From: Naumovozyma dairenensis CBS 421
Lineage: Eukaryota > Ascomycota > Saccharomycetes > Saccharomycetales > Saccharomycetaceae
Direction of reading: 5' to 3'
Assembly: GCF_000227115.2 (NCBI RefSeq)
Contig: NC_016481.1
Location: 1,195,259 to 1,259,258, forward strand
DNA: 64,000 nt
Each line of letters begins with the position of its first letter. Within the stretch, counting starts at the first letter, position 1. Shown here in pieces: positions 1 through 10,098 of the stretch. The position numbers were made by a program, and so were the translations under genes. The notes under the pieces are model-generated. The model was given only the letters and a program-made list of their open reading frames with translations. It was not told the origin of the DNA and ran no database searches.

Positions 1-358
1 CCATCATAATGATATAATGATCAATTGTGACACCGTAGCGAATGATAAGAATAACGATTTTTTAAGAATTGACGCGTTTCGTATCTCTTTTAGGAAAATA
101 CGTGGGTATTCACCAATATTAAAAAAATGAAAAATAAAAAATGAAAAATAAAAGTAAGATTGCTGTAGAATAAGATCAGTGAGTGATCAGGTGCATAGCC
201 GTGAAAACACATCATACTTACTGATCTGTGTACCGGATCTAGTTGTCTGTACCCAATACAAATCTTCATTTCTTTCAATTGGTCATAATACACTGATATA
301 AACCTGTCAGTTTAGCATAAAAAACACGTAGCAAACAGCATAATACAACATTACCATA
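1..358. other. Upstream region of MNN10
   Basis: AT-rich non-coding sequence. It contains an ACGCGT element (MCB type) near position 72. No gene is seen on either strand. Confidence 0.6.
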
Positions 359-1576
359 ATGCCATCGCCGCATAACAATCTTTATGATGGGGACGACGAC
401 GATTATAAAGATGGTAAGTCGAAAAGAAGGCTTTCTAAATGGCAATATTTCATAAGGAACAAACTAACTCAATTAGAACAACTATGCAACTTTCACAAAA
501 TACTACAATATAACGTTGGGCAGAACCCTAAGAAAACATTGACGATTTTTTCCCTTGTCATTCTTATCGTATTCTTTTGTCTTAAAGGTACGTTGTTTGG
601 ATCAGATACTTCAACGTATGCATCAGGAATATTGAAATCATCCACTTCGAGCATGGGGAAAACTTCTGCTAATTTGAACATTCAAGATTATTATGATGAG
701 GATAAATTCTTCGATTTACAAATGAAAAAATCCAAATGGAAATTTTGGCAAAAAGATCCCAAGATTGTTATTATACTTGCTGCCAATGAAGGTGGTGGGG
801 TCTTAAAATGGAAGAATGAGGAAGAATGGGCTATTGAAAAATTATCCATTAATGATAAGAAAAAATATGCAAAGAGACATGGGTATGGATTAACTATTAA
901 GGATTTAACTATTGCTAAAAGATATTCCCATGAATATAGAGAAGGATGGCAAAAAGTGGATATATTGAGACAAACAAAGAGAGAGTTCCCAAATGCTGAA
1001 TGGTTTTGGTGGTTGGACTTGGATACTTTGATTATGGAACCTGATAAATCTTTAGAAGATCATATTTTCAATAGATTAGATTCTATTGTGGATAGGAGCC
1101 TGAATGAGTTTAATCCATTGGGATTGGAACAAGATATTCCATATTTAGATACATCTCAAGATTTAGAATTTTTGATTACTCAAGATTGTGGTGGGTTTAA
1201 CTTAGGTTCATTTTTCATAAAGAACACAAAATGGGCTGATCTGCTGCTGGATATTTGGTGGGATCCTGTTACTTATGAACAAAAACATATGGTTTGGGAA
1301 CATAGAGAACAAGACGCTTTAGAATCTCTTTATGCTACACAATCGTGGATTCGTTCTAAAGTCGGATTTTTACCATTAAGATCCATTAATGCATTCCCAC
1401 CAGGAGCATGTTCTGAATTTAAAGATGATCCAAGATATTTCTACAACCCAAATGATCATGACTTCCTTGTAAATATGGCTGGTTGTAATTTCGGTAGAGA
1501 TTGTTGGGGAGAAATGAAATATTATACCACTCTTTTAGAAAAGATGCACTCTAAGTGGTACTCTAGATTTTTCTGA
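359..1576 (+). CDS. MNN10: Mnn10, alpha-1,6-mannosyltransferase of the Golgi mannan polymerase II
   Basis: A 405-residue GT34-family type II membrane protein. The acidic cytoplasmic N-terminus is followed by one membrane anchor (about residues 60-78), a stem, and the catalytic domain from about residue 130. The metal-binding Asp-Leu-Asp motif is intact at 220-222 (context FWWLDLDT). Conserved family signatures include ILAANEGGGVL, YSHEYREGWQKVD, QDCGGFNLGSF and the C-terminal CNFGRDCWGEM. In S. cerevisiae Mnn10 is a subunit of the cis-Golgi complex that contains Mnn9 and extends the alpha-1,6 backbone of N-linked mannan using GDP-mannose. Length matches the family (about 393 residues). It precedes TRS23 as in S. 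cerevisiae. Identification is by recognised sequence plus gene order; confidence is high. Confidence 0.97.
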   Translation: MPSPHNNLYDGDDDDYKDGKSKRRLSKWQYFIRNKLTQLEQLCNFHKILQYNVGQNPKKTLTIFSLVILIVFFCLKGTLFGSDTSTYASGILKSSTSSMGKTSANLNIQDYYDEDKFFDLQMKKSKWKFWQKDPKIVIILAANEGGGVLKWKNEEEWAIEKLSINDKKKYAKRHGYGLTIKDLTIAKRYSHEYREGWQKVDILRQTKREFPNAEWFWWLDLDTLIMEPDKSLEDHIFNRLDSIVDRSLNEFNPLGLEQDIPYLDTSQDLEFLITQDCGGFNLGSFFIKNTKWADLLLDIWWDPVTYEQKHMVWEHREQDALESLYATQSWIRSKVGFLPLRSINAFPPGACSEFKDDPRYFYNPNDHDFLVNMAGCNFGRDCWGEMKYYTTLLEKMHSKWYSRFF

Positions 1577-1902
1577 ACTCATTATATATATATATCTATC
1601 AATATAAAAACATCATGTACTAATAGATTTATTCTTAAGATCCATTCATCAAATGCATCATATGGACTATATATTATCGTTTTGTTATCACATAGAGTTT
1701 ACACAGCGTTGACAATCTTTTAGCGGTTACCTTTCCGGATTTTCGGAAACTGCTCGTGTGATACTTTCCCATCTTGAAAAATGTATGTAATGTTATTCTT
1801 AAAAATTGATGGTTACGGATCCAAAAGAATACAAATGACAGAAGAAATAGAGGTGAGGGTGATCTTGGAAGAATAAAGTGAAAACAGAACATTGATTGAA
1901 AT
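1577..1902. other. MNN10-TRS23 intergenic region
   Basis: A 326-bp spacer serving as the MNN10 3' end (TA-rich run just after the stop) and the TRS23 promoter. Nothing else is seen. Confidence 0.6.
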
Positions 1903-2559
1903 ATGGCCATACAGTCTTTACTAATTGTCAACAAATCAGGAGGTTTAATTTATCACAGGAATTTCACAGGAACAGGCAGTCATGAACAACAAAAACAGCC
2001 ATTGAATAGCAATGATTATTTAATTCTAGCTAGTACATTGCATGGTGTCTTTGCTATAGCTAGTCAGCTAACCCCAAAGGCATTGCAACTTTCACAGACA
2101 CAGATCGACTATACGATACCTTATATTCCTAATCTCGGCACTTCAAGTGGGGCCGCAAATGCAACATCATCCGGTGGTAGAGGATCGAATATTGGTAAAT
2201 TAGGAAGTTTTAAAGGCGATGATTTCTTCAAAGATTCATTTACTAGTTGGAATAAGAGCGGGTTAAGACAATTATGTACAGATCAATTTACTATGTTTAT
2301 CTATCAAACCATGTCAGGCTTGAAATTTATTGCCATCAGTTCCACAGTAATGCCCCAGAGACAAGATTTAAATCCTGATCGTAATAAGAACATCAATCCA
2401 AATAATTTGGCCATTCAAGTTGCTGACAACTTTTTAAGGAAAGTTTATTGTTTATACAGTGATTATGTTATGAAGGATCCATTTTATTCTATGGAGATGC
2501 CCATTAAATCTGATTTATTTGAGAAAAAAGTAAACGCAATGATAGATAACATAAGTTGA
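1903..2559 (+). CDS. TRS23: Trs23, core subunit of TRAPP tethering complexes
   Basis: A 218-residue protein matching yeast Trs23 (219 residues) end to end. It has the longin-like N-terminus ([19 protein letters not shown]), the conserved block [20 protein letters not shown], a low-complexity Gly/Ser/Ala insert around 85-105, then [10 protein letters not shown] and [13 protein letters not shown], and the C-terminal block [24 protein letters not shown] complexes act as guanine-nucleotide exchange factors for Rab GTPases and tether ER-to-Golgi and autophagy vesicles; Trs23 belongs to the shared core. The gene follows MNN10 on the same strand with a 326-bp gap, as in S. cerevisiae. Confidence 0.97.
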   Translation: MAIQSLLIVNKSGGLIYHRNFTGTGSHEQQKQPLNSNDYLILASTLHGVFAIASQLTPKALQLSQTQIDYTIPYIPNLGTSSGAANATSSGGRGSNIGKLGSFKGDDFFKDSFTSWNKSGLRQLCTDQFTMFIYQTMSGLKFIAISSTVMPQRQDLNPDRNKNINPNNLAIQVADNFLRKVYCLYSDYVMKDPFYSMEMPIKSDLFEKKVNAMIDNIS

Positions 2560-4274
2560 GAGAAAACGTAAAATACAAAGACATGAATACTTTGCTATAT
2601 CTTTGGTGGATAGTTCACTTTGAAAATACTAATTAGAAACTCCTTCTATACAATCACGGCTGACTTTACGAATATGTCATAAAACCAGGAAGTGGGCCTG
2701 TTGACATAACTCATGTATCAGACCTTAAAAAATTGGGCTATATAGGCATCATATGCTTACATTGAACCTAACAAACTAGTACGTTTTCATTTTGGTATGT
2801 TACTTAAATTTATATTGTAATATACAATGTACTTAATTTACCAATAACTTTCTTGCGTATTCATTTTTAGATATATTGCTTTTATAAGGTTTTATGATAT
2901 ACAATAGAGATTAAGGGAAGGAAAATATCTATTTATGTTGGTAAGATCGTATTTTCCTGCTAGGTACCATTATACGATTAAAGCTTTATATATTTTATTT
3001 GTAGGAATATAGACAATTAGTTCATGAAGAACAAGTAACCGTCGAAGAACTGATAATACCCATTTACAACGTTCAGTTAAAATTGTCATTGTGTATATTA
3101 CGGTAAATAATATTACCTCACCTGCGGCATATAACATTGTTTTACTATTTTTAGATACAATCCTCTTCAAGCGAGGCACTTTCAAACGTTAAATAGTATA
3201 TTATATTTCGATGAGCGTCATTCATACTTTACAATTGAGAATGTGCATCTAAAAACTTAATTAATGTACTAGCATAATGTTACATTTGAAAATTTCGAAG
3301 TCCAGACTCAAGAAGTCCACGAAGTAGTAAGTTACACACCCCACAAATAATATAGAAACAAAGGACAGTTCTATATATAGTTTTTTAATCCCCTTCTGGG
3401 TATTCGAAAATTTTAATAGTCTTCTCTTGGTGACGTACATTTATAGTTTTACCTTATAACGTTTAAAATCAGATACCCGCCAAGCCTTTTGCAGTTAAAC
3501 TTTACGTAAAAAGTTACTAATAAAGAAAAACGCATTACCCTACTTTCCATTTTCACCCAGACATTACGCCGCCATTTTGAAAGAGAAATGCCGAAATTCT
3601 TAATCTGGGAGTCGTAAGTTACGACTCGCAGCCAATTATGAGCGTTTGCAAAGAACGTTATTTTTATGCACCTATGCTTCGAGATTGAACTTCGAAGGGA
3701 GTAGGGGCGTTACAAAATTGGCCTTTCTTTTTTTGAGGAGACAATGTTTTCTTTTATCCCTCTCGAAGTACCACAGTCAAGGGACACGCATGTTTATGAA
3801 ACCCTGCAGTCTGTAAAACGTTAATACTTGAAGACTTGTGCCTACTCTTGTACGTAAGGTTGTCTCAAACACACGAACCCCTTCGTATTTCCTCTTACCG
3901 GATGTAATACGGATAATCCGTAAGAGTGTTGTCGCTTACGTGGTGACTGCGCAAAAAAATAGACATGTTGATGTGAAATATTTGACTAAGAAGAGCTGCG
4001 CACAATACAAACAGTTTTCTTTATATTTCTACGGTGTGCTGTAATGGAATGATTCACTTACAATGGTTTCCCTCGAGATAAATGGAGTTTCTCAAATTGA
4101 ATGTCCGTACATACTTTGGGCTGTTCTTCATATATTTAAAACGTATATCTAAGAATATTTAAATGTTCGATAACTATCGCCGGTAGTTTCAATTCCAAAG
4201 AACGCTAACCGTTGACGATCTTCATTCCCATTTAAAATACACATAGGGCCAAGACGGAATCTCAATACAAGACG
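2560..4274. other. 1.7-kb region upstream of the VHS1-type kinase
   Basis: No convincing gene on either strand. It becomes less AT-rich between about 3540 and 3720, where a 19-bp palindrome lies (3609-3627). Likely a long promoter for the kinase gene. Confidence 0.6.
3609..3627. repeat. 19-bp perfect palindrome
   Basis: GAGTCGTAA and TTACGACTC flank a single central G. It is a candidate site for a dimeric transcription factor about 650 bp before the kinase start. Confidence 0.8.
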
Positions 4275-5768
4275 ATGCTGGAGAATTGTCGAATAAATAA
4301 TTACGAGATAATTTCTCAAATCGGTTCCGGTTCTTATAGCCTGGTGTTTCATGTGAAAAACACTGTAACAAATGACGATCTTGCCTTGAAATGTATATTC
4401 AAATCAAATATACCACAAATGTTAAATGACAACAGTATCGATGAAAGGAAGAAACAAGCAATATATCAAAATGAACTGGAAACTTATTTTAAACAGAATA
4501 ACAACGTGTTATTCCTACCAAACATCGACTTAGAATCCATTATGAATCTAACGGATGCCCAGTTATCACAGATACCACACTATAGGGAAATTGCTCTACA
4601 TTTGAAAGTTCATGAGCATAAGAATATCGTAACTATTCATCAAGTGTTACAAGGGACAAATATTACCTTCATGTTGATGGATTATTATCCAATAGATTTA
4701 TTCACGTCAGTAGTAGATCAGAGACATTTCGCGAATGACGGACTTCTAATAAAGAAGGTATTCTTACAGCTTTGTTCAGCTTTGAAGTACTGTCATAAAA
4801 GGAACATTTTTCACTGTGATATTAAACCGGAAAATTTACTATTAGATTCAAATGATAATGTTTACGTATGTGATTTTGGATTAGCAACAAATTCCAATTA
4901 TTTCACTCCGAACGTTTGTATAGGAAGTTCATATTATATGGCTCCTGAACGATTACTTTATTCCAGTGATGATCATAATAATTCAATTACAAATGAGACT
5001 ACCCCTTTATTACCAAATTGTAAAGGTGACATTTGGTCCCTTGGAATAATATTAATTAATTTGGTATGTATAAGAAATCCATGGTTAAAAGCCCATCAGT
5101 TGGAGGATACAACATTCCATTATTTTGTAAAGGATTCCAATGTTTTGAAAAAAATCTTACCAATAAGTGATGATTTGTATGAATTACTATTGAAAATGTT
5201 CGAATTGAATCCATATCATAGGATAGTGTTAGATGAATTAATGGTCGAAATGGCGAATATTAAACATTTTGAAATCGATGGACCTTTACAAAATGTTCCA
5301 ATTTTATCGAAGGAATCATATGAACAATTTTCATCATTCTCTGTTTCTCAATCAACTTCTTGCTCTACACAAAAGAAAGAGCGACTCCTTGTATCTCCCG
5401 CAAAAAATATCACGGCTAATAACTATAGTTCATATACCACTGGTGCCCAAAATGAGCCCTTAAATTATAGCCATATAGATGATAACAACCGTCTATCTCC
5501 GTCATTAGATACCACACCGTACGACTCTGATACCAATGATGCTTTACTTAATAAAGGACTGCTATCGCGTAATACTGGCGTGATAGGGACAATACCAACA
5601 ATAGTCACTGGATCAGGAGCAGAGATGACGACAAGAACTATCAGACAACCCATACCACATTCTTCATCGACATCCTCTGTGTCTTCCTTATCAAATAACA
5701 GGCCTGAAGATCATATACCAAGGAATCTACCAGGTGTAACAAGGTGCGAGGAACAGTTAACACACTAA
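4275..5768 (+). CDS. VHS1: Vhs1/Sks1-type serine/threonine protein kinase
   Basis: A 497-residue protein kinase. Visible motifs are the glycine loop GSGSYSLV (17-24), the ATP-anchoring lysine in LALKC (Lys39), a candidate C-helix Glu105 in HYREIALHL, the catalytic loop HCDIKPEN (180-187; Cys replaces the usual Arg of HRD, as in its yeast relatives), DFG at 200-202 and APE at 223-225. The kinase domain ends near 330 and is followed by a Ser/Thr/Asn-rich tail. In S. cerevisiae VHS1 and SKS1 are a whole-genome-duplication pair linked to G1/S progression and glucose adaptation. Position after TRS23 points to VHS1; the sequence alone does not separate the two. A long 1.7-kb upstream region suggests substantial transcriptional control. 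Confidence 0.9.
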   Translation: MLENCRINNYEIISQIGSGSYSLVFHVKNTVTNDDLALKCIFKSNIPQMLNDNSIDERKKQAIYQNELETYFKQNNNVLFLPNIDLESIMNLTDAQLSQIPHYREIALHLKVHEHKNIVTIHQVLQGTNITFMLMDYYPIDLFTSVVDQRHFANDGLLIKKVFLQLCSALKYCHKRNIFHCDIKPENLLLDSNDNVYVCDFGLATNSNYFTPNVCIGSSYYMAPERLLYSSDDHNNSITNETTPLLPNCKGDIWSLGIILINLVCIRNPWLKAHQLEDTTFHYFVKDSNVLKKILPISDDLYELLLKMFELNPYHRIVLDELMVEMANIKHFEIDGPLQNVPILSKESYEQFSSFSVSQSTSCSTQKKERLLVSPAKNITANNYSSYTTGAQNEPLNYSHIDDNNRLSPSLDTTPYDSDTNDALLNKGLLSRNTGVIGTIPTIVTGSGAEMTTRTIRQPIPHSSSTSSVSSLSNNRPEDHIPRNLPGVTRCEEQLTH

Positions 5769-5914
5769 CAGAAATCAGCTGGAAGGATTTCTCATAAAGA
5801 TAAAGAATGATTATATTTAATGTTTTTTTTTTTTTAATAATCTACATCTACTTTTTTATAATATATACGAATTTCTAACGAACTTTTTGACGATTCTCAT
5901 AATTATTATTTCCT

Positions 5915-6487
5915 CTAATTTTTTAAAATTTTGCTGCATAATTCTATAGTCTCATCTTCAATATGTTCAAATGTTTTACCATCCAACTTAACAATAAAAC
6001 AATGTTGTTCTTTTTCAACATCGGGTAATTCCAAATCATTAAATTGAGATTCCATCATATTTTCCTTCATAAAATGACCCATTCTTTGTTTCAATCGTCT
6101 TAAAATTTCAATCTTACTAGCATACAAGAAAATGAAATAAAAATCCCCATTTGGCCAAACATTTCTAATTCTATCTCTATATTTCTTCTTCAAACTAGAA
6201 CAACTAATAATTGTTTGACCATCATCCTTCTTAGCATTCGAACCAGCTGTCTCAGCAATCTTCTCTAGCCAACCCCACCTATCTTCATCACCTAGTGGAA
6301 TCCCATGAGACATTTTCTCTACATTAGCCGCTGGATGTAAATCATCACCTTCGACAAATTCAAGCTTGGGGAAATCTTTCTTAAACGTACGAAGAATTAA
6401 GTCGGCAATTGTAGATTTACCTGTACCTGCTGTACCGGCCAATACTATAATCTTTTCTCTTTGAGTTGATGAATCGGTTGTAGTCAT
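5915..6487 (-). CDS. Probable gluconokinase (YDR248C-like)
   Basis: A 190-residue P-loop kinase of the thermoresistant gluconokinase family. The Walker A motif GTAGTGKST is at 18-26. It is followed by VEGDDLHP (gluconate-binding region), NVEKMSHGIPLGDEDRWGWL, SCSSLKKKYRD and the lid-region sequence around RRLKQRMGHFM. The family phosphorylates D-gluconate with ATP to 6-phosphogluconate, feeding the pentose phosphate pathway in the cytosol. Length equals the yeast homologue (193 residues). It converges on the upstream kinase gene with a 146-bp gap, matching S. cerevisiae gene order. Confidence 0.95.
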   Translation of the reverse strand: MTTTDSSTQREKIIVLAGTAGTGKSTIADLILRTFKKDFPKLEFVEGDDLHPAANVEKMSHGIPLGDEDRWGWLEKIAETAGSNAKKDDGQTIISCSSLKKKYRDRIRNVWPNGDFYFIFLYASKIEILRRLKQRMGHFMKENMMESQFNDLELPDVEKEQHCFIVKLDGKTFEHIEDETIELCSKILKN

Positions 6488-8089
6488 TTTCTTGTTTCTT
6501 GTTTTTTGCTTCCTGATATTTCTATATATCTATACGTCAACCACACGATACCCTTATCTAAAACGAAAGATTCGCCTTCTCGAAACGTACCTGATTGATT
6601 GAAATTGAGAGTTTATAAACAATTCTCTTGTTTCTTCTGCTCCTTGTTTATCAGTGGACAAGTTACTTACTATCCCTTTCTTATGAACAGCAGATTTGGA
6701 GGGGAAAGAGAATTTTGTTCAACTTCATGACATAAGCTGAATATAGTAGTTGGAATAGGTTTCCTGCTGGATTTGGTGAGATTGTTCTTGCTGTCTCTTG
6801 GCGGCGGTAGGTTGTGCGTCGAGCTCTGAGGGATAACTGCGGGGTTATGCAAGCGGTGTTTAAATATATTTCTACGTGCATAGCGTACGTGATGTAAAAA
6901 AAATGGATTATAAAATATCCAATAGACAGTGGTTGATTCTATCAACTGATTCGTTTATAATATAGTCTCCATTGCCTAAACAGCTGAGACTAAGTCATAT
7001 ATATAGTAAGCCTCAAAGTTCAATATTTTACATAGTTTAACTATAGATACACTTTACGAATCAACAAAATAGATGTAATAAAAAAAAGTATGGATATATT
7101 CTAAACTCTATATGGCATTGCCGTCCCGCCCTGAGCAATAACCAATTTCTTGCAATGGGCTGCTTTGCTCTCAAGACGAGATATACGGTCTGGTGAGCAC
7201 TTTCAACGACGGTTGTAGCAAATTTTATTACTTGCTGAAAGTTCGAAAACAAAATCTAACGTTCCCCATAATTTAATTATCGATATTCCCGAATTGGGTA
7301 AAATAATATTGAAGAATTCCGACGGAAAGTATTTTAACAGCTACCACTAGTCGCGGAAATTCTTTCTTCGTGCTCGGTAGCAAGGATTCCAAGGAAGAAA
7401 ACCAAGTTACTAATACAGCACTGTTCATCAGATAGAAAGGCAAATCAATTCGTATATAAAACGAAGGAAAGCTTGTGATGAATTTTGTAGGCTGGGGGCG
7501 ATAATAGACACATAGTTTTTAATTACATGATTTTTAAAAAAAAATTAGCTTTAAATCTATTCAGTAAATATACTTATAATTGCGTTCAATGAAGGTTAGG
7601 ATTGTAACGATTTTTCAACCCGAGAGAATAGATCCCACGAGGTTCACATATGACTTCAAAAGCTGGCTTATCCAGATAGTTTCTCTCACTGATAAAGGCC
7701 GTAGATCAGAGAAGATACAGGGTACAGTTACGCCTAACCTTACGTTAATGTGTGTAGCGTTATATGTGGTTAGATACCTAATAATTGTAGACATGAACCT
7801 GCTTGTCCTCCTCCATATATGTGTAATTAATGTTTTTTTATGTAAAGCTATTCAATATTCAGGGAGTTCTTGGTCGAAAATGGTCAGTTCAATTGCAAGC
7901 AAGAACCGCTGTTTGCAGCTCGGATATGATAACCATAAACAGTCTACTTTCCTCTCTCACTAAAACAAAGAATATATAGCATATGGTTGCATGCGTTTCG
8001 TTGTGTTCTCTGTCATTGAGCGCTAATGCCCATTAGCGGAGAGTCTCAGGGATGGATGATGCAAATTGCATGCAAATGTACGTAAGATT
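6488..8089. other. Intergenic region between gluconokinase and the F-box-like gene
   Basis: 1.6 kb with no convincing coding frame. Frames up to about 127 codons exist but have no domain and unlikely composition. It includes the gluconokinase promoter and the 3' end of the F-box-like gene. Confidence 0.55.
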
Positions 8090-9256
8090 CTAAAACATGG
8101 AAGTGAATGGGAGCTCGGCGCCATGTTGGATAACTAAATCTATCAGTCTTTCATCTTTACTCTCGTGCAAATAAGGCCAGAATGCTGAATCAGATAAAAT
8201 ATTTTGTAAATCATCCGAGTTATAATATCTTCTCCATATTTCTGAAATAATAAAATAGCGTCGATTTACATTCTCATTTTTTCCTAGAGGCATTGCTTTC
8301 AGTACTAAATCTACAATTTGTTCCAAAAAGAAACAGTCTTTCGTTAAATTTCCACTTGCCAAAAACTCTACAAGGAAACGTAAGGTCTCCCATAATTCGG
8401 TCTCCTTGATGTGTGAATTATCGAAATAATGTTGAAGAGCGCCAAGGAACAGCCTTTGAACAATATGAATTAAATTGAATATGGACGAACCATCTATAGG
8501 AAACATGCCAAAATAGGAAAAGATTGCACGAATAAATGTCTTTTTACCAAATAGGAGATCATGCCTTTGATATATAAAATCTGGAAGATCCCCATTAAAT
8601 TCTTTTATATTCAAGTCAAACAAAGTTGATAATAATTGGTCTTGATCAATTGTCGGATCCTCCAAGAATTGCTTTTCAATATTCTTTTCTACATTTGGAT
8701 GAATGAATCCATTGATAATTGGAAGTATATATTCATAGTTTGCAATGAAGTAATTGGTGAAGAATTTATCATCAAATACGGTTGGCGAAAGGTATTTAAC
8801 CTTCGACCTCTGAACGGGATTTTTATCAGTTAACAAGGCATGAGCAGATAGGAATTCAAAAGGATCCCATAAGTATTTCTCCCAAAAAAGGTCAGAGACT
8901 AAAGTTGGGTAAGGTCGAAGAAACCTATAAAATGTTTTATTTACCAAAGGTAACGAGTTGACATCTTGTGACAAAACGAATATCCTTTGTATAATTTCTC
9001 CCGGAAGAGCTTGCAAATTTATCTTTTCAGTGGCCCTTATCTTACGGGTTAGCTCTACTGTCATTGTAGGATTAGTACGTACATCAGTTTTGTCTATAGC
9101 ATGAACCACATATAGATCACTGGTGGTTGCTGACCGATCTTTGGCTCTGTGAGCTTTCCGATGGCGGGCATCATAATACACTGGAAATTCATCATGATGT
9201 TTTATTTTTCTCCTCTTATGATGCCTGGTAGGATATCCAACGGTTGTGAACCCCAT
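8090..9256 (-). CDS. YDR249C-like protein with F-box-like motif, function unknown
   Basis: A 388-residue protein with a basic N-terminus (HHKRRKIKHH near 12-21). A segment at about 81-113 (LQALPGEIIQRIFVLSQ followed by LPLVNKTFYRFL) has the pattern of an F-box, so binding to Skp1 is possible. The remaining 270 residues look helical with no domain I recognise. Gene order (between gluconokinase and PAM1) matches YDR249C of S. cerevisiae (373 residues), whose function is not established. A substrate-adaptor role in SCF ubiquitin ligases is inference from the motif only. Confidence 0.8.
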   Translation of the reverse strand: MGFTTVGYPTRHHKRRKIKHHDEFPVYYDARHRKAHRAKDRSATTSDLYVVHAIDKTDVRTNPTMTVELTRKIRATEKINLQALPGEIIQRIFVLSQDVNSLPLVNKTFYRFLRPYPTLVSDLFWEKYLWDPFEFLSAHALLTDKNPVQRSKVKYLSPTVFDDKFFTNYFIANYEYILPIINGFIHPNVEKNIEKQFLEDPTIDQDQLLSTLFDLNIKEFNGDLPDFIYQRHDLLFGKKTFIRAIFSYFGMFPIDGSSIFNLIHIVQRLFLGALQHYFDNSHIKETELWETLRFLVEFLASGNLTKDCFFLEQIVDLVLKAMPLGKNENVNRRYFIISEIWRRYYNSDDLQNILSDSAFWPYLHESKDERLIDLVIQHGAELPFTSMF

Positions 9257-10098
9257 TAGTATCTCTCAAACTTATCAGCTGTCTTCACCATTTGCCCTTA
9301 CCGAGTTGATAAATGTGAAAAGTTTCACTGCATTTTGTACGTTTGAGTGAAGCTCATCTGTGTTTTCTATGCCTCCAGATAGTTTTAGGTCACGTTTTTA
9401 TGCTTAAGGTTAACAGAACGTTATTACAGAACACTAAGAAGAAAAAGGCCGCATAAACCAAAAAATGGTCTGAGGAAAAGTTTTCACACGACAAGTTTTT
9501 CCGAATAAAATTTTTGGAATTGAAATTTCCGCCCATTGTTCTCATTCTGTTCTTCTCGTAACAAAATAACAAAACCAAAGTTCTTCCTGGTAAACTTTTT
9601 AGTTACTTTTTCCCCGAGAACTTCGCAGAATTTCCAACTAAAATAAACATAAATTTTTCAGTTTATTCGAGGAAAGTTCCACAGAAAATACCGTGCAAAG
9701 GGCAGGTTCCGTGGGTCGAAGCAATTTGCTTTAACTTTAAGAATATTAGAACCTATATCTGCCGTGAAGAGAAGTGGGCTTTTTCTGTAAACAGCCGGCT
9801 ACCTTTACGTATTGTTTACCTCTTGGTTATTTATTTATTTATTTGCTTGTTTGTTTATTTGTTTGTTTGTTTTTGTTTACCACGAACCAAAGATAGATTT
9901 CTACCTTTATTAGAAGAACTCTTTAGTAACAAGATCGTGGAATTTTGTACTGAGTTTGAAATCTAACGATCATCACTTTCTATACCATATTGGATTTGAG
10001 CCTCAAACAACGTCAAACAAGTTGCCTTATTATTTTGAATTGCAAGTGAAATTACGATCGGCATACATATGACTAGAAACCAGATATAGAAAGAAATT
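9257..10098. other. Divergent promoter region of the F-box-like gene and PAM1
   Basis: 842 bp without genes. Contains a T-rich TTTA/TTTG tandem tract at about 9826-9875 and one perfect ARS-consensus match on the minus strand (9644-9654). Confidence 0.6.
9644..9654 (-). other. Possible ARS consensus match
   Basis: The reverse complement reads ATTTATGTTTA, an 11/11 match to the S. cerevisiae ARS consensus WTTTAYRTTTW, in an intergenic region with a T-rich tract nearby. Such matches arise often by chance, and the consensus may differ in this species. Confidence 0.2.

Noticed and set aside
7580..7963. 127-codon frame between gluconokinase and the F-box-like gene
   Set aside because: Starts without ATG, has no domain and no conserved neighbour corresponds to it.
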